A DNA stretch of 64,000 bases from Xiphias gladius (Eukaryota; Chordata; Actinopteri; Istiophoriformes; Xiphiidae). The stretch spans positions 21,510,105-21,574,104 of the forward strand of contig NC_053404.1 in the NCBI RefSeq assembly GCF_016859285.1. The letters are read 5' to 3'. Shown one piece after another: positions 46,323 through 64,000 of this stretch. Position 1 is the stretch's first letter. Every line of letters begins with the position of its first letter. A model generated the notes under the pieces. It was not told the DNA's origin. It saw only the letters and a program-made list of their open reading frames with translations, and ran no database searches. Both the position numbers and the translations under genes were made by a program.

Positions 46323-46827
46323 GGCTGTAATTGCTTCAAGTTGGTCAGACACCAGGCTGAGAGTCTGTGGCATCTTTGCAAGCACCAGAATTCACATCAG
46401 AGAAGATAAAAAGTGTTGGTACGTTATTAAAAAGGCTTCTTCGACAAGAGGAATGCTCTGAAAACTGGTAAGGTTACATCATACTGATTGGACATCACGT
46501 GGACGAGGCAGTACAGTAGATCTGAGGTCCTCGTAGCGGAGCGCCGGACAGACGAGGAGGACGAGAAAAGCTGGAGAGTCCATCGTGCAGGAAGTTAAAA
46601 AGCTGACACCGGGCCCATCTACAGACGGGACTGCTGAGTGATCTGTCGAGGACTCAAGGCACAGCAGAGAGCGGGATATGGCGGCGGAAACGGCAACAAA
46701 CCGCAGCGGGACCGTTCAACGCTTCTAGACAGAGTTTTCCCGTCGCGCCCTCACTGTGCTCTACTTGGACTGCGGCGTGTTCGTCTGAAGGGTCCAGGCT
46801 CAGGTGACTGAGCCGGGGCTCGCGTCA

Positions 46828-47065
46828 GGGCTGAAACAATTCGTCAATCGACTGAAAAACAAACACTCTTGCCAATTTAGAGACGATGAAATGGGCTTTT
46901 TTTTTTTTGGGTTTTAAAAAAAAAAAAAAACAATCCAAGAAATGCCAAACACTGGCCGATTCCAGCTCCTCTCAGATCGAGGTCACTAAACAGTGTTTTT
47001 GGGGTTTTGGAGCGGCGTTTTCCACAACTAACATTGTATAGACACAGTGATTAATTGATCAGTTG
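46828..47065 (+). repeat. MITE-like repeat (TCGATTAATC family)
   Basis: AGGGCTGAAACAATTCGTCA, AAATGCCAAACACTGGCCGA TTCCAGCTCC, GGGGTTTTGGAGCGG, and GATTAATTGATCAGTTG. Confidence 0.75.
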
Positions 47066-47207
47066 TAAAAACAACCAAGCTCAATCAGTGATTAAAAAAA
47101 CAATCGTGGGTAACTCATAAAAATCACGGGAGAGACTCGAGCCTGAGAAGTTCATTTTTAAACACCGTTCTAAAAAACTCGCTTGTTCTGGAGCTTTTCC
47201 AGCTTTT

Positions 47208-47450
47208 TAGAGCTGAAACGTTTAGTCAACAGAAAAGCAGTCGTCACCGATCTCGAATCGTAGAAAAAAAATGTTCAACATTTTCCTTTTCCAGCTTCTC
47301 AAACGTGAGATTTGTGCGTTGGACTTTTCAAAACATCCCCCGGGGGCTCTGGGAAGTTGTGACGGGCGTTTTCCACAACTTTCTGATATCTGAAAAGACT
47401 AAACAATCAACACGGTGAAAATCGACCCAAGTCACGTTGCTCGATAGCCT
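47208..47450 (+). repeat. MITE-like repeat (TCGATTAATC family)
   Basis: AGAGCTGAAACGTTTAGTCA, CCAGCTTCTCAAACGTGAGA, GCTCTGGGAAGTTGTGACGG, and TTTCTGATATCTGAAAAGAC. Confidence 0.8.
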
Positions 47451-48177
47451 TTTAACAATTCAATGCAAATAGATCTTGATAAATTAGATTTTTTTAAAAT
47501 GGAGAAAAGTCTACTGAGAAAGTTGAGCGTGACGAGCTCATGCGACAAAGCCGCGGACGCCCGGCACCGACGAGGAGTTTGAGCGACCCGTGTTCAATCG
47601 GTTGATGAGAACTGTGCGAAAACAGCTGAAAGCCCCAGAACAAGCGACAACGTTTAAAAAAAGAAAGAAAAAAAAAAAGATAGTCTTCAAACCGGATAAA
47701 CGATAAATTAACAAGACGAGTTCAGGTAGTCAACACCTGACGAACAAGAGTATTTGATCACACTGTTGCGGTCAAGCATAGAAATCCCGACGTCCCGCTC
47801 GGTGAGGGCGGGGAGGGATATTTGGTTATGAGGAGTAGACCGATCTGATGCTTTACAGTGTAGCCGTCGCCATATCATCATAACCAACTGTCGTCATTTG
47901 ATCCTGCAGCGTTAGTCGACCACAATGCCGCGCATTTCAACTACAAACGTTCAAGTTGTTACATGTAGGACTTGCTTTTTTTTTTTGCTTTTAGCAAGCG
48001 AAACAGAGCAAAACAAGGATTGAACATCAACGTGATCTTCTATGTGATTTTGCATATATTAACCATGTCGGATAAATATTTATACAACGCTGGGATATTC
48101 ATTTAAGAATCGAGTACTGGATGCGCGTATTAAATCTGAATCCTTTAGTTTTAACTTTCCGCGGTTCTTAGCGATTT

Positions 48178-48430
48178 TTGAGCTGAAACCATTAGTCCAT
48201 CAGTTGATTGATTGATGGAAAACTAACCGGCAACAGTTTTAACTATTGATTATCTGGCTACGGTTGCTTACAACGGGCAGAAGGGAAAACAGGCTCTAAG
48301 ACCTCGTGATGGCCATTTTCCATTGGTTTTTTTTTGGGACATTTCATAGACCAAACAATAAATCAATTAATCAAAAAAAAAAAAAAAAACTAACATTAAT
48401 AATCATGAAACTTGTAATTTGCAGCCCTTT
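48178..48430 (+). repeat. MITE-like repeat (TCGATTAATC family)
   Basis: GAGCTGAAACCATTAGTCCA, GATTGATGGAAAACTAACCG GCAAC, AAACAATAAATCAATTAATC, and end TAATAATCATGAAACTTG. Confidence 0.75.
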
Positions 48431-49059
48431 AAAAGCTGAGTAACTACCTGAATATTTAGATATTTGTTTCTTCTCGCTAAAATAAATAAAACAGTTGAGA
48501 GATTTGTAAATCCAGATGTTTTGTAAACTGCTATTTAAACCCTAGTCTAGGATCAATTTCATCACTACAAAAGGTTCGGTTTCATCACGAACGACTGGGA
48601 AACGACCCGATCTAAAAGCACAGTGGACTGGAGTAAAGGTGGAGCACAGTGCTGCTGAGGAAAACTTTAACTCAACAGACAGACGGCAGCAGAGACAGCA
48701 GAGCATCGGAGGAGAACGTGAGTGAAAACCTCCGCCAGCGTCAGTCTGGTTTTGGTTTGGTAGAAAGCAGCACCACTCATGAATTCAGGGGAGGAAACTT
48801 CAACTTCACCCAGACAAAAGGTTCAAATGTTTGGCTGCAGTTGACTTTCCCGTTGCAGTGAAGGTGTCCTGGTTTGTTTTGTTTTTTCTTCTTCTTCTTT
48901 TTAAAAGATCCTTTCACATTAGCACCTGAAGCAGAAGCAGCGTCACAAAGCAGAGTCAAGTCCAGAAAAACCAAACAGCCCACGTGTTAAAATCCAGAAA
49001 GTTAACGGAAACGTAGACCGTTGGTGAACATCCGTCGCCTGGTTCTCACTGTTGCTGCA

Positions 49060-49235
49060 GGTGCTGATGACAGGTACATCCCACCTGCTTTTCTCCGTTT
49101 TATATCATGGTAAACTGAACATCTTTGGGTTTTGGACTGAGGGTCGGACCAAACAGGACCCTGGGAACGTATGATTGGTCCATAAAATGAAAGGGGGGTG
49201 GAAATTAGTACAATAACCATTAGTCTCAGCCCTCA
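49060..49235 (+). repeat. MITE-like repeat (TCGATTAATC family), partial
   Basis: TATATCATGGTAAACTGAAC, TCTTTGGGTTTTGGACTGAG, GGTCGGACCAAACAGG, and end ACAATAACCATTAGTCTCAG. Confidence 0.65.
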
Positions 49236-50262
49236 TCTAAAGTCATAATTTGATTTTCAAAGATTTTTTTTTGAACATATAAACTTTCCAAAACATATTT
49301 TAGTAACACACATGCTGTCTGATGTCTTGTTTTGTGGATCAAACTGTTCAAAGCCCTGAGAGATTAAGTTTACCATCACATAAGACAGAGAAAAGGTGAA
49401 AAGCCAGCAACTTGAATTAGGGTATTATATATATATTATATTATATATATTATTATTAGGTTATCAAAACTGTTGCCGACCAATTTTGCGTAGATCGACT
49501 AATCGTTTCAGCTTTGCCCGAATCCAATATGTCAGATACCATCAAGTGTCAATGCTCCATCACATGGCGTTCAAAACGCAACTGCATCACCCCGGGGGGG
49601 GTGGGTTGGTTTCGCGTTCGGATTTGGTGCGACGCTGCTTTGTGAACGCCGTCCTGCTTTACAGACAGACAGACAGTGATCTCGCGCTCTGGGGGGCGCG
49701 GCTGGTTCAGTTCACACTGTATAAAAACACACTGATCACACAACACGACAACCGACCCACATGTGGCTGCACACAGAAGGGGTACAAACAAGAGTGCAGT
49801 CAGTGGTATATGCAAGCGGCTGGTGGAGGATTTTGGTCCCTGAAGCTTGAATTGAAAAGCCATTTTTAAACATATAGCCGTGGATTTGTCTTCTCTCACT
49901 GTAGAACACTTAATTTATAGGTTTTTTGTTTTTCGTTTTTTTAAAAATACAACAAATGAGTCAGTTTGTAGGTGATCTGCACCTTCAGCTGAGGGAAGAG
50001 TTATGAATCCAAAACTGTCGCCCCGACAGAAGAGGAAGATTCGTTGACAGCAGAAGAAAAATGAGAAACATATGAAAAGTATTTGGGGGAAAAAAAAAAA
50101 AAAAAAAAAAGGCAACAAAACTCTGCTTCAAATATTCCCAGTTTTCCTGAAGCTTTCTAGCATTTTGACAAGTCGCCTGGATTTCCTGAAGTGAAGGTGT
50201 GTTTGTTTGTGTTTGTGTGTAAGGCCTTTGTGTCGCTGATCCACAGGAGGTAGAAGTCAGAG

Positions 50263-62248
<11,986 letters not shown>

Positions 62249-64000
62249 GATCAACCTGCAGCCAGACAGAAGGCGGATGAAGGTTTTTGTACAATGAATC
62301 TTTCTACATATTTTCACTCTTTGCCAGGACATAGTTTCTGACTGGATTGTGGTGCTAAAAATTAAGGAAACCAACAACATGACCACCCGATGGCCTGCTT
62401 TTGATTAGCTCTAGTTCATCCAGTCTCTTTATATTCATTGCTGAAACATTTGAGACTTTTGCATTAATAATCACCTTCGACTCACAAGTATAATCCAGTT
62501 TTCCCCTCATGGACAAGCCAAATTAAAAAGCCTCTGTTTTTGGAAGACATGTCTATAATACTCCAAAACGCCTCTATTGTGCTGGTACGATCAATATAGT
62601 GTCTGCTACGCAGTAATAGATTTTTAACACATTTCAGAAAGACCACCAGTCTGAAAGTAAATATATATACGTAATGGTTTAGTACAACACAACACCAAAA
62701 CAGAACTACTATATAGGGAATATATTAAATATATTATCGTTTTTCATCAAATAATTAACACAAGTCACAAACCCATACACAGTTTTACAACTCCGTTTGG
62801 GTAAGGGAAATTACCCCATAAATTGTGTAAATTATGGTAATTTTCAGAAATGTCTGTTCAATAAAACTAAGTCTTTTACACATCTTTTACTTGGATGTGG
62901 ACAGGGAACTAACCACAGCATATTTTATAAATTAAATTTGTAAGTAAACACGCTCTTATTACGGCACACAGCATTGCAGTGACTCCAGATCACTTTATCA
63001 AAAGACAGCCCGATAAGATGAGATTGAACCGCCATTTCCTTTCCATTTCTTTTCTATTTGAAATGCAGAGGAAAAAAAAGATTAAAAAAAAAAAAAAATG
63101 TGGGCTGTGATTCAGAAGTCTGGTAGAAGGCTGGCTAAAAGACCCACAGCAACAACGTAAAAACAGCTTCTACTCAGTTCTCACTTCTTTGTTCAACTGT
63201 CAACATTGAAGATGGGTTAAATTGCAGGTGACAGGATTTTCCTGACCCCTTTGCCAAATCTGCTGTTTACTGTTGGGAGTTGAGCAGGAAATCCATGTGT
63301 TCACTCTTTTGTTCTTCCACAACTCTCTGAGTAAATTGCAACAGTGATCCGGACCAGACATGTGTAGCTACAAGATCCATCTGCCATCCCTGTAGTCAGC
63401 GTGAGTTGCTGCTTACCAGCCGGGCTGGTCTGGCTCAAATCTCACACTTTCTAATAGACATGTCAGACTGCTGCCATGGAGACATGCTGATAAACTGTGT
63501 CATACTGTAAAACACGTACTGTCCACACTTTTTAAAAAACAAAAACTCAACAGCACCACAAACAACAGCCTCCAAAATGACCATAAAGTTGAATCAATAA
63601 CTCTCTAAAATAGTCTCAACAAAAGTGAACATGAAAACTTCAATGAAGGTATGTTTTATTGAAGTATTAATCTATTAGTTTTAGCTTTGTGTACCGTAAA
63701 ACTGCCAACTCAGGGTATACGTATGACTCTCCTTATCACCCTGGCTGTTTAACATGACCTCGCTCCGATATGTGAGAAAATCTTCCTGAGTCATGTACCA
63801 GCACTAGAAACGTCCATGTTCTTCAAGTTCTTATGACATTATGACTTTTTAGGTTGAGCCTCACCCCCATATAAGGCACAAACAAAGACAGGGTCATTTT
63901 CACGAGAGAGAGAGAGAGGATTAAGCTTTTATATTTTCTCCACGCTCAAGACTTGACAATCCCTTAAGTGACCAACATGTTATATTGATGCTGACATCAA
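62249..64000 (-). other. ezh2: ezh2 5' side, presumed intron 1
   Basis: The ezh2 start exon begins at 62255 after acceptor TGGCTGCAG, with only seven untranslated bases before the ATG, so a non-coding first exon must lie upstream. The 1.75 kb to the window edge is AT-rich, without a CpG-rich block or a convincing exon, so the promoter is probably beyond the window. Confidence 0.55.

Larger units (their letters stand above)
43650..50262. other. Region between the convergent cul1 and ezh2 genes
   Basis: No coding exon was found. It contains at least five copies of the TCGATTAATC repeat family, a poly-G/poly-A block (46281-46322), a TA-rich stretch (49428-49455) and A/T runs. Part of it must be the ezh2 3' UTR; I could not fix its end. 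Confidence 0.6.

Noticed and set aside
49396..49869. 157-codon plus-strand frame in the cul1-ezh2 gap
   Set aside because: Begins in TA repeats and a MITE-like fragment; no domain, and the opposite strand is also open.

Overview
The window is nuclear DNA of a ray-finned fish, most likely a percomorph teleost. It has intron-rich vertebrate genes with GT-AG splice sites, proteins close to fish and human orthologues, abundant CA/GT microsatellites, a decayed Tc1/mariner copy, and many copies of a short interspersed family that I recognise from perciform genomes. No prokaryotic, plasmid, viral or CRISPR feature was seen.

Layout: (1) 1-6268, minus strand: the 5' part of a polyhomeotic-like gene (PRC1 family). 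It runs off the left edge, and its exons join in phase. (2) 6271-14840: intergenic, with a GATA/GACA array, a G-rich block, CpG-rich patches at 10.2-12.9 kb and a Tc1/mariner relic at 13.0-13.9 kb. (3) 14841-17166, plus strand: a four-exon gene for a 215-residue protein that resembles the N-terminal homology block of EPSTI1. (4) 17167-21880: intergenic, with microsatellites and a LINE-like tail. (5) About 21.9-43.65 kb, plus strand: cul1, with a non-coding first exon, a 9-kb first intron and 21 coding exons that give exactly 776 residues. (6) 43.65-50.26 kb: repeat-rich gap between convergent genes. (7) 50263-62255, minus strand: ezh2, with 18 coding exons giving 761 residues; its non-coding first exon is not identified.

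cul1 (scaffold of SCF ubiquitin ligases) and ezh2 (catalytic subunit of PRC2) lie tail to tail, as CUL1 and EZH2 do in human 7q36. A polyhomeotic-like PRC1 gene only about 44 kb from ezh2 is the most notable feature of the layout. I found no undescribed multi-gene system. The points most worth checking are the PRC1/PRC2 linkage, a reading-frame break in the first coding exon of the polyhomeotic-like gene, the short EPSTI1-like gene, a perfect 15-bp hairpin, and candidate convergent CTCF motifs around cul1.
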